A DNA stretch of 64,000 nucleotides from an uncultured Bacteroidales bacterium (GCA_934725015.1 CAKVAS010000006.1:77578-141577), one strand, 5' to 3'. Positions 7,630 through 17,402 are shown, counted from the stretch's first letter. Notes: a model not told the origin generated them from the letters alone. Program-made: numbers and translations.

Positions 7630-10221
7630 CTACGCCTGCTCTAACTTACGGATTTTCGCATAGCGCAGCAGAAGGATTTTCTCTCCGAAGTCGTCGAAGC
7701 TGATTATCGCCTTGAGGTCCGGAGCCTTCCCCTCCAGACTCTTTATTGTACCGAACCCGAAACGGCTGTGCTCAACCCGCTGCCCCGCACGGAGCTCGGC
7801 AATCGGAGTCGGCACAAAGTCGGTGTCCGAAGTCCTCGGCGGCACAGGCTTGTGGAACGGAGTCGGAGAGACAGCGGGGCGAGGCGAAACGGACGACGCC
7901 GGCCGGACAGCAGATGATGCGCCGCTGCCGGCAGCTGGCCTGCGGGACTCCGTATGAACCTGTCCGGAACGGCCATACTCATTTGAAGATGTTCCGGAGC
8001 CGTAGGCTTCCCTCATCCTGACACCCTGAGACGCCCCACGGCCATACCCTCCTCCGGAAGACCCGTAGCCGCCGCGAGACCGGCTTCCCGCAGAACCTCC
8101 GGAACGCCCCCAGAAGGACTTTCCACCATCCCATCCGCCAAAGCCGGCCGAAGCCGAATCGTCATCGGAATCGTCATCCGGCTCAATCGGATTCGCTATG
8201 AACTGCCTGTCAATCTCCGTTATGAACCTGCTCGGCGCATTCGACTCGGACTTTCCGTTGCGCATCCTCGTCGTCGCGAAAGAGAGCGACACCTCCTTCT
8301 TCGCCCGCGTCACGGCCACATAGAACAGCCGCCTCTCCTCCTCCACGTCACTCTCAGAGGCCAGAAGGCCACCCGAAGGAAAAAGGTTCTCCTCCATCCC
8401 GGCAATATAGACATACGGAAATTCCAGACCCTTTGAAGTGTGGACCGTCATGAGCCCGACACGGTTGGCAGTCTCCTCGTCGCTCACGTCGGCGGCACTT
8501 ATAAGAGTTATGTTCTCCAGATACGAACTGAGCGTAACCATCGGATAATCATCCTCTTTCAGGTCATCCTGCGACATGATTTTCTCCTCGGCAATCATAT
8601 CCTCCGCATACTCGGCATTCCTCTCCTCGATGAAGAGTTTGATGCCGTTGAGCAGTTCCTCGATGTTCGCGAACCTCGACTGTCCCTCAACCGACACGTC
8701 AGACTTGAAGAAAGCCCACAGCCCGCTGTCCTTCAGCACGGCATCCGCCACCGTCCATGCGTCTTCCGTGGCCGCCCTCACCGAGTTCTTCGCAATCTGG
8801 TCACAGAACGCGCGAAGCCTCGTTACCGCAGCCGGCTTGAGTCCGTAAGTGTCAAGGTCAGACTCATATACGGCCTTGAAAAGAGTCGTTTCATGATTGT
8901 GCGCGGCAGCCGCAAGAGCCGCAATCGAAGTGTCCCCGATTCCTCTTGCCGGCTTGTTCACGATTCGCCTGAAGCTCTCGTCGTCGTTGATGTTCACCGT
9001 CAGCTTGAGATACGCCATGGCATCCTTCACCTCGGCCCTGTCATAGAATGAATTTCCGGAATATATCTTATACGGAACATTCCTCTTGCGAAGCGCCTCC
9101 TCCAGGGCACGGGACTGCGCGTTCGTCCTGTACAATATCGCAAAATCCTGATACTGAGCCGATTCATTCCTCAGCGTCGCCATAATCGAAGACACGATAA
9201 GCATCGCCTCCTCCGTCTCCGTATATGCCTTGATGAGGTGAATCTTCTCCCCCTCATCGCCCTTTGAATAACAGGTCTTCGGAATCCTCGCGGAGTTCTT
9301 GGCTATCAAGGAGTTGGCGGCGTTCACGATTGTCTGCGTGGAGCGGTAGTTCTGTTCGAGGCGGAAGATTCTGCACCCCGGATAATCCTTCTGGAAGTTG
9401 AGGATGTTCTCGACCCTCGCCCCCCGGAATCCGTAAATCGACTGGGAATCGTCGCCGACGACACATATATTCTTATGAAACGCCGAAAGTTTCCGGAGTA
9501 TGATGTACTGCGCCATATTCGTGTCCTGATACTCATCGACGAGGATATACCGGAACATATCAGCGATTTCCTCATACGATTTCGGAGAATCGCGCAGGAG
9601 TATGTTCATGTTCAGGAGCACGTCGTCGAAGTCCATGACCCCGGACTGGCGGCACTTCTGTGAATATAGAGTATATATCTCATTGATTCTCGGCATCTTG
9701 CGACGACGGTCCTGTTCGATGGCATTCGGACTTTCACGATATTTCGCGGCGGTCACGAGATTGTTCTTCGCGTATGAAATCCGCGACTGCACGTCCTTGG
9801 GCTTATAGACCTTCTCATCGAGCTGCATTTCCCGCAGGCAGGTCTTTATGAGACGGATGGAATCGTCTGTGTCATATATCGTGAAATCAGGTCTGTAGCC
9901 TATCTCGGCGGCATAATCGCGGAGCAGGCGGATGAAAATCGAATGGAACGTGCCCATGTAGAGACGACGGGCCTTGCGGGCGCCGACCATGAGGGCGATT
10001 CTCTCCTTCATCTCCTTCGCCGCCTTGTTGGTAAAGGTCAGGGCCAGAATCTTCTGAGGCTCACATCCGAGACTGAGGATATTGGCGATGCGGCAGGTCA
10101 GGACCCTCGTCTTCCCGGAACCCGCGCCCGCCACTATCAGCACCGGCCCTTCCACGCACTCAACTGCCTGTTTCTGAACAGGATTCAACCCCTCCAAGGC
10201 CGAACTCAGACTGTTTTCCAT
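7630..10221 (-). CDS. UvrD/PcrA-type ATP-dependent DNA helicase
   Basis: An 863-residue superfamily 1A helicase. Walker A is VAGAGSGKTRVLT near residue 31, Walker B is LVDEYQDTN, then VGDDSQSIYGFRGA, and motif V/VI is MTVHTSKGLEFPYVYIAG. Such enzymes unwind 3'-5' during nucleotide-excision repair, mismatch repair and clearing of replication forks. After the helicase core there is a Gly/Ser/Arg-rich low-complexity stretch of roughly 130 residues, then a Tudor-like C-terminal module (VEHSRFGFGTIKSL) known in PcrA to contact RNA polymerase. It is divergent from nqrA. Confidence 0.93.
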   Translation of the reverse strand: MENSLSSALEGLNPVQKQAVECVEGPVLIVAGAGSGKTRVLTCRIANILSLGCEPQKILALTFTNKAAKEMKERIALMVGARKARRLYMGTFHSIFIRLLRDYAAEIGYRPDFTIYDTDDSIRLIKTCLREMQLDEKVYKPKDVQSRISYAKNNLVTAAKYRESPNAIEQDRRRKMPRINEIYTLYSQKCRQSGVMDFDDVLLNMNILLRDSPKSYEEIADMFRYILVDEYQDTNMAQYIILRKLSAFHKNICVVGDDSQSIYGFRGARVENILNFQKDYPGCRIFRLEQNYRSTQTIVNAANSLIAKNSARIPKTCYSKGDEGEKIHLIKAYTETEEAMLIVSSIMATLRNESAQYQDFAILYRTNAQSRALEEALRKRNVPYKIYSGNSFYDRAEVKDAMAYLKLTVNINDDESFRRIVNKPARGIGDTSIAALAAAAHNHETTLFKAVYESDLDTYGLKPAAVTRLRAFCDQIAKNSVRAATEDAWTVADAVLKDSGLWAFFKSDVSVEGQSRFANIEELLNGIKLFIEERNAEYAEDMIAEEKIMSQDDLKEDDYPMVTLSSYLENITLISAADVSDEETANRVGLMTVHTSKGLEFPYVYIAGMEENLFPSGGLLASESDVEEERRLFYVAVTRAKKEVSLSFATTRMRNGKSESNAPSRFITEIDRQFIANPIEPDDDSDDDSASAGFGGWDGGKSFWGRSGGSAGSRSRGGYGSSGGGYGRGASQGVRMREAYGSGTSSNEYGRSGQVHTESRRPAAGSGASSAVRPASSVSPRPAVSPTPFHKPVPPRTSDTDFVPTPIAELRAGQRVEHSRFGFGTIKSLEGKAPDLKAIISFDDFGEKILLLRYAKIRKLEQA

Positions 10222-10326
10222 TTCCTTGTTTCTTTATTTGATTTTGGAGTGCGAATTTAGCAAAAAAATGCGTATCTTCGCGGCGGTTTTTTGAAAATAA
10301 AAAATTATACTCAAAAACGTTTTATA

Positions 10327-11682
10327 ATGTCAAACAACATCTATTTGAAAAAGGGTCTGAACATTCCTCTCGAAGGAGCGGCGGCCCTCAACACCAGAAA
10401 GGTGATTGCCCCGGACATTATCGCGGTCAAGCCTACCGACTTCAGGGGGCTTGTCCCGAAGCTTCTTGTGAGGGAAGGCGATAAGGTACTCGCAGGCACG
10501 CCTGTGATGGCAGACAAGATGGCGCAGGACATTCTCTTCGCATCGCCGGTCAGCGGCGAGGTCGTGGAAATCGTCCGCGGCGAAAAGAGAAAGTTGCTTG
10601 AAATCCGCATCAAGGCGGATCAGACGCAGGAGTATGTTGACTTTGGTGCGAAAAGAATCGCGGATCTCGACGGCGAGGCTGTCAAGACCGCGCTTCTCGA
10701 AGGCGGCCTCTGGCCGGCAATCATCCAAAGGCCATACGGCATCATCGCCAATCCTGAAGTCAAGCCCAAGGCCATCTTCGTTTCAGCGTTCAACACGGCT
10801 CCGCTCGCGGCGGACATGGAGTATGTCCTCAGGGACGAGTTCGCCGACATCCAGGCGGGAGTGAATGCCCTGAACAAGCTGACCGACGGCGGCGTCCATA
10901 TGTCATTCGACAGCGCGAACTATGCCGGGACACCGTTCCACAAGCTTGAGAACATCATCCCGCACACGTTCACCGGCAAGCATCCTGCGGGCAATGTCGG
11001 AGTGCAGATTCACCACATCAGCCCGATTCGCAAGGGCGAGACTGTCTGGACCGTCTCTATGGTGCTGCTCGCCGCAATCGGAAAGCTTTTCCGCACGGGG
11101 AAATATGACGTGAGGAGGAAAATCGCGATTACCGGACCGCGTGCCGTTGAACCGGCATATGTGAGCTGCGTTCCCGGAATGTCGATGAAGGAGTTCGCAT
11201 GGTTCTATCAGGAGCCCGAGAACCTCCGCTTCATCAGCGGCGACGCGCTTTCCGGCACATCAGTCGGCATCGACGGGTTCCTCGGATTCTTCGACAATCA
11301 GGTGACCATCCTCAAGGAAGGAAACGAATACGAGATGTTCGGATGGGCGAAGCCGTTCAGAACCAACCAGTTCAGCACATCGCACACCTACTTCTCATGG
11401 CTCACGCCGAAGAAGAAATATGACATGGACACCAACCTCCACGGAGGAGTCCGCGCGTTCGTGGTTTCCGACGTATATGGAAAGGTACTCCCTATGCACC
11501 TCTTCCCTGTCTATCTCGTGAAGGCCTGCCTTGCACAGGACATCGAAAAGATGGAGAAGTTCGGAATCTATGAGGTTCTTCCCGAGGACTTCGCGCTCTG
11601 CGAATATGTCGATCCGTCAAAGATTGAGATTCAGTCAATCATCGAGGACGGAATATCTCTCATGTTGAAGGAAATGGCCTAA
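10327..11682 (+). CDS. nqrA: Na+-translocating NADH:quinone reductase subunit A
   Basis: The 451-residue NqrA is the first gene of the six-gene Na+-NQR operon. The complex oxidises NADH, reduces ubiquinone or menaquinone and pumps Na+ outward. NqrA is the peripheral cytoplasmic subunit. An N-terminal biotinyl-like hairpin region (LLVREGDKVLAGTPV) and the conserved HISPIRKGETVW segment are visible. ATG 10327 starts MSNNIYLKKGLNI, typical of Bacteroidales NqrA. TATCTTCG at 10273-10280 resembles a -7 box with one mismatch. Confidence 0.96.
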   Translation: MSNNIYLKKGLNIPLEGAAALNTRKVIAPDIIAVKPTDFRGLVPKLLVREGDKVLAGTPVMADKMAQDILFASPVSGEVVEIVRGEKRKLLEIRIKADQTQEYVDFGAKRIADLDGEAVKTALLEGGLWPAIIQRPYGIIANPEVKPKAIFVSAFNTAPLAADMEYVLRDEFADIQAGVNALNKLTDGGVHMSFDSANYAGTPFHKLENIIPHTFTGKHPAGNVGVQIHHISPIRKGETVWTVSMVLLAAIGKLFRTGKYDVRRKIAITGPRAVEPAYVSCVPGMSMKEFAWFYQEPENLRFISGDALSGTSVGIDGFLGFFDNQVTILKEGNEYEMFGWAKPFRTNQFSTSHTYFSWLTPKKKYDMDTNLHGGVRAFVVSDVYGKVLPMHLFPVYLVKACLAQDIEKMEKFGIYEVLPEDFALCEYVDPSKIEIQSIIEDGISLMLKEMA

Positions 11683-11692
11683 AGGAAAGATT

Positions 11693-12865
11693 ATGAACGC
11701 ATTAAGAAAATATGTTGACAAAATCAAGCCTACCTTTGAGAAAGGTGGAAAGCTTGGATTCCTTCATTCGACGTTCGACGCATTCGAGACATTCCTCTTC
11801 GTCCCGAACACCGTGACCCGCAAGGGCTCGCACATCAGGGACTGCGTCGATCTCAAGAGAGTGATGATAATAGCGGTGCTCTCCCTCGTTCCGGCGCTCC
11901 TCTTCGGAATCTGGAACACGGGCTACCAGCACTCTGTGGCATACGGCCTTAACTGGGGCTTCTGGCCGATGGTCGGATACGGCATCGTGAAGATTCTTCC
12001 GCTCTACCTCGTGTCCTACATCGTCGGCCTCGCGATAGAGTTCACCTCCGCGCAGCTTCGCGGACATGAGGTGAACGAGGGCTACCTCGTCTCAGGAATG
12101 ATCATTCCGCTCATCGTGCCTGTCGATGTTCCGCTCTGGATGCTCGCGCTTGCAGTGGCGTTCGCGGTCATCTTCGGCAAGGAGGTCTTCGGAGGCACCG
12201 GAATGAACATCTGGAACCCTGCACTCCTCGCGCGCGCGTTCCTCTTCTTCTCCTACCCGAGCAAGATGTCAGGCGACACCGTATGGGTGGGCGGCCTCGG
12301 AGCCGGCAACAACGCATGGTGCGCGGGCAACGGCATCGTTGACGGATTCTCCGGCGCGACACCGCTCGCGAACGCATCTGCAGAAGGCCTTGCGGAACAC
12401 GGCTACACGTTCCTCAACATGTTCCTCGGAAACATCCCCGGTTCAGTCGGCGAGACGTCCGTGATAGCAATCCTTCTCGGAGCGCTCATCCTCGTATTCA
12501 CGGGAGTCGCATCCTGGAAGATTATGGTGTCATCGATAGCCGGCGGACTCGCAATCGGATACCTCGGCTATGCCTGCGGCGCGACTGACCTTCCGGGCTA
12601 CTACCAGCTCGTAATGGGCGGATTCCTCTTCGGCTCGGTGTTCATGGCGACGGACCCTGTGACTTCGGCGCAGACAGAGTGCGGCAAGTGGATCTACGGA
12701 TTCCTCGTCGGAGCTCTCGCGGTCACGGTAAGGCTCTGGAACCCAGGATATGCAGAGGGAATGATGCTCGCGATACTTCTGATGAACACGTTCGCTCCGC
12801 TCATCGACCACTGCGTGATAGAGTGCTCCATCAAGAGGCAGAACAAGAAAGTAAAAATCGCTTAA
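11693..12865 (+). CDS. nqrB: Na+-translocating NADH:quinone reductase subunit B
   Basis: A 390-residue integral membrane subunit carrying covalently bound FMN and, in the known enzyme, riboflavin. The flavinylation motif SGAT occurs at DGFSGATPL, with the acceptor Thr at about residue 223. Many hydrophobic helices are present (for example LVSGMIIPLIVPVDVPLW). It follows nqrA after 10 bp. Confidence 0.97.
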   Translation: MNALRKYVDKIKPTFEKGGKLGFLHSTFDAFETFLFVPNTVTRKGSHIRDCVDLKRVMIIAVLSLVPALLFGIWNTGYQHSVAYGLNWGFWPMVGYGIVKILPLYLVSYIVGLAIEFTSAQLRGHEVNEGYLVSGMIIPLIVPVDVPLWMLALAVAFAVIFGKEVFGGTGMNIWNPALLARAFLFFSYPSKMSGDTVWVGGLGAGNNAWCAGNGIVDGFSGATPLANASAEGLAEHGYTFLNMFLGNIPGSVGETSVIAILLGALILVFTGVASWKIMVSSIAGGLAIGYLGYACGATDLPGYYQLVMGGFLFGSVFMATDPVTSAQTECGKWIYGFLVGALAVTVRLWNPGYAEGMMLAILLMNTFAPLIDHCVIECSIKRQNKKVKIA

Positions 12866-12877
12866 TACCTATATAAT

Positions 12878-13729
12878 ATGAATACTAACAGCAACGTATA
12901 TACAGTTATATATTCAACCGTTCTCGTGGTTGTGGTGGCGGCGATTCTCGCTTTCGCGGCGGAAGGCCTCAAGGACAAGCAGAACGAGAACGTGAAGCTT
13001 GAGACCATCACCAAGGTGCTCACCGCGGCGGCTCAGGCCGACGACAACTTCTCAATCACCGAGGACATGGACATCCTCGCGACCTACCGGGACAAGGCAG
13101 TCGATGCCTACTACATCGATTGCGACGGCAACAAGGTCGGAGAGTCAATGAATCTTGGAAAGGATGACCTCAAGGCAATTCAGGTTGCCTCCACCTCAGA
13201 TCTGAAGAAGCAGAACGACATCATCAAGAAGGTTGAGTCCGGAAACGCCGACGCGGCAAAGGAGCTCAGGCTTCCCGTCTATATCTTTGACATCACCGGA
13301 AAGACTGTCACGGTCATCCCGTGCTATGGCGCGGGTCTCTGGGGACCGGTCTGGGGCTATCTCGCGTTCGACGAGGACGGCCGCACTTTCGACGGAGCCA
13401 TCTTCGACCACAAGAGCGAGACTCCGGGCCTGGGCGCAAAGATTGCCGAGGAGCCGTTCTACAGCCAGTTCAAGGGTCACAAGCTCACAGACGAGGGTCA
13501 TTTCGACGTCGTCAAGGGCGGTGCTCACGGCGACATTCACGGTGTGGATGCCATCTCGGGAGCGACAATCACCTCAAGGGCCGTCGGCACGACAATCAAC
13601 ACCTGGGTGAAGTACTATCTTCCTTATCTCAACGGCATCGCTGCGAAAAAGGTCGCCGCTGCCGAAACTGAAACGAACGACGAGGCAACAACTGAGGCTG
13701 CTGCCGAGGATGTAAAAGCGGAGGAATAG
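12878..13729 (+). CDS. nqrC: Na+-translocating NADH:quinone reductase subunit C
   Basis: A 283-residue subunit with one N-terminal membrane helix (VIYSTVLVVVVAAILAFAA) and a periplasmic FMN domain. The flavinylation motif is DAISGATITSRAV, with Thr230 as the FMN acceptor. The last 25 residues form an Ala/Glu/Thr-rich acidic tail (about 260-283) that is not part of the usual NqrC core; this tail is the only odd feature. FMN attachment requires ApbE, which is not in this window. Confidence 0.97.
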   Translation: MNTNSNVYTVIYSTVLVVVVAAILAFAAEGLKDKQNENVKLETITKVLTAAAQADDNFSITEDMDILATYRDKAVDAYYIDCDGNKVGESMNLGKDDLKAIQVASTSDLKKQNDIIKKVESGNADAAKELRLPVYIFDITGKTVTVIPCYGAGLWGPVWGYLAFDEDGRTFDGAIFDHKSETPGLGAKIAEEPFYSQFKGHKLTDEGHFDVVKGGAHGDIHGVDAISGATITSRAVGTTINTWVKYYLPYLNGIAAKKVAAAETETNDEATTEAAAEDVKAEE

Positions 13730-13732
13730 GTT

Positions 13733-14356
13733 ATGAAAGATTTTAATTTGAAGGAAACATTGCTCAACCCTATCTTCAAGGGTAATCCCGTCACTGTCCT
13801 CGTGCTCGGTATCTGCTCTTCGCTTGCAGTGACCGTACAGCTCAAGGGAGCGCTCGTGATGGCGCTTTCAGTGACCATCGTGACCGGACTTTCCAGCTTC
13901 GTGGTGTCAATGATGAGGAAGTCGATTCCTAACCGAATCCGAATCATCGTCCAGCTCGTGGTCGTGTCCCTCATGGTGATTCTGGTCGATCAGGTGCTCA
14001 AGGCATATGCCTACAGCATAAGCAAGACGCTGTCCGTCTATGTCGGACTCATCATCACGAACTGTATCGTCATGGGCCGCATCGAGGCCTTCGCGCTCGG
14101 CAACAAGCCGATTCCGTCACTCCTCGACGGTCTCGCAAACGGAGCCGGCTACGGTATGATTCTAATCATCGTGGCATTTTTCCGCGAACTTCTCGGAAGC
14201 GGCACGCTCTTCGGCTTCAGAATCATCCCCGAGGCATTCTACAATGCCGGCTACATGAACAACGGTCTCATAATCCTGCCGCCTATGGCCCTCATCCTCC
14301 TCGGATGCATCGTCTGGGTACAGCGCTCGATTCAGAAGGATCTTCAGGAGAAATAA
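13733..14356 (+). CDS. nqrD: Na+-translocating NADH:quinone reductase subunit D
   Basis: A 207-residue polytopic membrane subunit paralogous to NqrE. Helices run from about residue 20 to the C-terminus. The conserved YVGLIITNCIVMGRIEAFA segment carries the Cys that, with NqrE, holds the intramembrane iron centre in the characterised enzyme. The ATG is 3 bp after the nqrC stop. Confidence 0.97.
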   Translation: MKDFNLKETLLNPIFKGNPVTVLVLGICSSLAVTVQLKGALVMALSVTIVTGLSSFVVSMMRKSIPNRIRIIVQLVVVSLMVILVDQVLKAYAYSISKTLSVYVGLIITNCIVMGRIEAFALGNKPIPSLLDGLANGAGYGMILIIVAFFRELLGSGTLFGFRIIPEAFYNAGYMNNGLIILPPMALILLGCIVWVQRSIQKDLQEK

Positions 14357-14374
14357 CGACAAACTCAGTTAATT

Positions 14375-14971
14375 ATGGAATATATAAGCTTATTCGTAAA
14401 GTCAGTCTTCGTTGACAATATGATTTTTGCATACTTCCTCGGCATGTGTTCATACCTGGCAGTATCAAAGAACGTGAAGACAGCTTCCGGACTGGGTGCC
14501 GCTGTTATCTTCGTGCAACTTATCACGCTTCCGATAAACTACCTTCTCAACAAATACGTGCTCGCGCCGGACGCGCTCATTCAGGGCGTTGACCTGAGCT
14601 TCCTGAGCTTCATCGTGTTCATCGCGGTGATTGCGGCAATCGTGCAGATAGTCGAGATGGTGGTCGAGAAGTTCGCCCCTGCCCTCTACTCGCAGCTCGG
14701 AATCTTCCTCCCGCTCATCGCGGTGAACTGCGCGATTCTCGGAGGCTCCCTCTTCATGCAGGAGAAGGATTTCGCGAACCTCGGCGAGGCGACGACATAC
14801 GCGCTCGGTTCCGGCTTCGGCTGGTTCCTCGCAATCGTCACCCTTGCGGCCATCCGCGAGAAGATGTCATACTCGAATGTCCCTGCACCTCTGAAAGGGC
14901 TCGGAATCACATTCATCACGGTGGGTCTGATGGGTATGGCGTTCATGACATTTATGGGAATTCAACTTTAA
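14375..14971 (+). CDS. nqrE: Na+-translocating NADH:quinone reductase subunit E
   Basis: A 198-residue membrane subunit. It shows the family's opening (VKSVFVDNMIFAYFLGMCSY) and the PLIAVNCAILGG loop with the Cys pairing to NqrD. It forms the inverted-topology partner of NqrD in the Na+ pathway. Confidence 0.97.
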   Translation: MEYISLFVKSVFVDNMIFAYFLGMCSYLAVSKNVKTASGLGAAVIFVQLITLPINYLLNKYVLAPDALIQGVDLSFLSFIVFIAVIAAIVQIVEMVVEKFAPALYSQLGIFLPLIAVNCAILGGSLFMQEKDFANLGEATTYALGSGFGWFLAIVTLAAIREKMSYSNVPAPLKGLGITFITVGLMGMAFMTFMGIQL

Positions 14972-14986
14972 TCGGAGGAAAGGTAT

Positions 14987-16273
14987 ATGGGAAATGAAAT
15001 GATAAATACAATTCTCGGAGCCATGGCGGTGTTCACCGTCGTGACGCTCATCCTCGTGGCTCTCCTCCTCATCATCAAGACATGGCTGACTCCTAAGGGA
15101 ACCGTCAAGATCAGCATCAACGACGGAAAGAAGGAAGTCAATGTAACTCCGGGCAGCGACCTGCTCCACACCCTCGCCGGCGAGAAGATTTTCCTCCCGT
15201 CAGCCTGCGGCGGAAAGGGCAACTGCGGTCAGTGCAAGTGCCGTGTGCTTGAGGGCGGCGGAACAATCCTCCCTACCGAGGTGGGCTTCTTCAACCGCAA
15301 GCAGATTAACGACCACTGGAGGCTCGGCTGTCAGGTTAAGATCAAGGAAGACATGAAGATCGTCATCCCGGATTCGGCACTTTCAGTCAAGAAGCTCGAA
15401 TGCGAGGTCATCAGCAACGACAACGTCGCAACCTTCATCAAGGAATTTACAGTGAAGCTTCCGGAAGGAGAGCATCTTGAGTTCAAGAGCGGCGAGTACA
15501 TCCAGATTGACATCCCTGCCTACGAGCTGGATTTCAAGGACATCGCGGTTTCGGACGAGTACAAGGCAGACTGGGAGAAGTACGGGTTCTTCAACCTCCA
15601 CGCTTCCAACCCCACGCCGACTGTACGCGCATACTCAATGGCCTCTTATCCGGGTGAGAAGGGCATCATAAAGCTCAACGTGCGTATCGCGACGCCTCCT
15701 TTCGACAGGAGCGTTCCGCGTGAGCTGGGTCCGAAGCTTCTTCCGGTGAACCCGGGCATCGGCTCATCCTACGTGTTCACGTGCAAGCCGGGTGACAAGG
15801 TAATCATCAGCGGTCCTTACGGAGAGTTCCTTCTTCCTAAGAACGACCCTGACTCACAGGAGTATATCTTTGTCGGCGGCGGTGCCGGAATGGCACCTCT
15901 CCGCAGCCACATCATGGAGCTCTTCAAGACTCTCAAGACCAAGAAGGAGGTTCACTTCTTCTACGGGGCGCGTGCGCTCGTCGAGGCATTCTATCTCGAT
16001 GACTTCGCACAGATTGAGAAGGAGTTCCCGAACTTCCACTTCCACCTCGCCCTCGACCGTCCGGATCCGGCGGCAGATGCGGCAGGAGTGAAGTATGTGG
16101 CAGGGTTCGTCCACAACGTGATGTATGAGACCTACCTCAAGGACCACGAGGCTCCGGAGGACATCAAGTACTTCATGTGCGGTCCGCCTATGATGGTCAG
16201 CTGCGTGAACAAGCTGCTTGACTCGCTTGGAGTGCCACCTGAAAATATCCTCTACGATAATTTCGGTGCATAA
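14987..16273 (+). CDS. nqrF: Na+-translocating NADH:quinone reductase subunit F
   Basis: The 428-residue electron-entry subunit oxidises NADH. One N-terminal helix (about 10-30) is followed by a 2Fe-2S ferredoxin domain (C74, C80, C83, C115; motif ACGGKGNCGQCKC), then an FAD domain (RAYSMASYP) and an NADH domain (VGGGAGMAPLRSHI; late MCGPPMM). It ends the operon, and its stop codon directly abuts the structured repeat at 16275. Confidence 0.98.
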   Translation: MGNEMINTILGAMAVFTVVTLILVALLLIIKTWLTPKGTVKISINDGKKEVNVTPGSDLLHTLAGEKIFLPSACGGKGNCGQCKCRVLEGGGTILPTEVGFFNRKQINDHWRLGCQVKIKEDMKIVIPDSALSVKKLECEVISNDNVATFIKEFTVKLPEGEHLEFKSGEYIQIDIPAYELDFKDIAVSDEYKADWEKYGFFNLHASNPTPTVRAYSMASYPGEKGIIKLNVRIATPPFDRSVPRELGPKLLPVNPGIGSSYVFTCKPGDKVIISGPYGEFLLPKNDPDSQEYIFVGGGAGMAPLRSHIMELFKTLKTKKEVHFFYGARALVEAFYLDDFAQIEKEFPNFHFHLALDRPDPAADAAGVKYVAGFVHNVMYETYLKDHEAPEDIKYFMCGPPMMVSCVNKLLDSLGVPPENILYDNFGA

Positions 16274-16274
16274 T

Positions 16275-16400
16275 GGAAAAATTGCAGAAGCGGCACGTCT
16301 GCTTCGTTGCGGGGCTTGATGAAATCCTCACAACCATCAGGTTGCTGCGGTTTCACCTTCACCCCACGCCTTGCATCCGCACTACTTCTGCAATTTTTCC
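16275..16400 (+). repeat. Structured dispersed repeat, copy 1 (after nqrF)
   Basis: A 126-bp element bounded by a perfect 16-bp inverted repeat (16275-16290 with 16385-16400). The 36-nt core at 16320-16355 matches copy 2 (30642-30677) at 35 of 36 positions and contains a CAACC/GGTTG hairpin inside GAAATCC/GGTTTC. An intermediate stem pairs GGGG (about 16311-16314) with CCCC (about 16362-16365). It begins 2 nt after the nqrF stop. It could be a 3'-UTR RNA element or a palindromic mobile repeat. Confidence 0.75.
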
Positions 16401-16423
16401 TCCCGGCAACTTCTACAGATAGT

Positions 16424-16461
16424 AAAATCCCGCTTTGAATTGAATCAGAGCGGGATTTTTT
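16424..16461 (+). terminator. Rho-independent terminator of the nqr operon
   Basis: Arms AAAATCCCGCT (16424-16434) and AGCGGGATTTTT (16449-16460) form a strong stem with a 14-nt loop ending in a T-run. It lies 150 bp after nqrF, beyond the structured repeat. Confidence 0.85.
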
Positions 16462-16498
16462 GTATAAAGAAAGAATTGCCTCTGAATGTGTCGCAGAA

Positions 16499-17341
16499 TC
16501 AAAAAACTTTGCTGAAGCGGTCAGGGATGCGGACGACGATGTCGAGATTGAACATCGCGGGCTTGTTCCAGGCATAAGGCGGCCGGACGAACGTCTGGAT
16601 GCGGCGGGCTACTGCAGTCCACTTGTCGAAGTCGCGGGCCGGGCTGTCAGTCACCACACGGATGGTGCGGGAACGCTTCCTCAGATGCCGCTCCCAGCCG
16701 TCGGCCAGACGGTCCCTGTCGGCAAAGCGTGCCTGAATCCGCGCCATGTCAAAATATCCGCAGTGAAAAAGATATAAATCCTTGGCAATGCGGAAATTAT
16801 GTCCCTTGACACGGTGGAATCCCCTGCCCCACCTGACCGGAGCCGAGATTATCGACGCCTTCGTGTATCTCGTGCCGATAAGTCCATATTTTCTTTGAGT
16901 CAGAAACGGCCTGGTCCCGTCGATGTCGCCCTCTTCCCCGATTTTCTGCCCGAGGTCTATCCCGAGCGGGGAAAGACAGGGGGAAATCCTCGCCGAGGAA
17001 AGATATTCGGCAAGCGAAAGCCCGGTCTTCGGGTCGGCCACGATATATTCGTCAGCATCGGTGCCGATGACGATGTCATATTCCTTCAGAAGTTCAGCGG
17101 CCTTGGCGCCGAGAATGTCTATACGCCTCTTGTCGCCCTCCACGACACTTCCACGATGTCTTTCATGCATCTCCGCATTGACTCCGCCGCAGAAACCGGG
17201 CACGGGCTGGTCGGTTCCGTCAAAGAGGACGAACAGATTATCCCGTCCAAGTTCACGACCATAGTAGGCCACCCATTTTTCGAGGTAGAAATCATCGTTG
17301 CGAACCATCGTGAGCGCACAAATCCGTTTTGCATTACTCAT
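16499..17341 (-). CDS. Glycosyltransferase (GT2/GT92-like)
   Basis: A 280-residue cytosolic protein beginning with ICALTMVRNDDFYLEKWVAYY, the opening typical of GT2/GT92-type transferases. A DxD-like metal/nucleotide-sugar motif is present (IGTDADEYIV, near residue 95). No membrane segments or signal peptide are seen. Substrate and acceptor cannot be told from the sequence; a role in surface glycan or glycoprotein assembly is an inference. It is the downstream neighbour of the DUF47 gene, 61 bp away. Confidence 0.75.
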   Translation of the reverse strand: MSNAKRICALTMVRNDDFYLEKWVAYYGRELGRDNLFVLFDGTDQPVPGFCGGVNAEMHERHRGSVVEGDKRRIDILGAKAAELLKEYDIVIGTDADEYIVADPKTGLSLAEYLSSARISPCLSPLGIDLGQKIGEEGDIDGTRPFLTQRKYGLIGTRYTKASIISAPVRWGRGFHRVKGHNFRIAKDLYLFHCGYFDMARIQARFADRDRLADGWERHLRKRSRTIRVVTDSPARDFDKWTAVARRIQTFVRPPYAWNKPAMFNLDIVVRIPDRFSKVF

Positions 17342-17402
17342 AAGCCGGCAAGTTTTCGATTCATCATTTTACAGTCGCCGCAAGGCTGGAGCCGCCGTGC
17401 CG

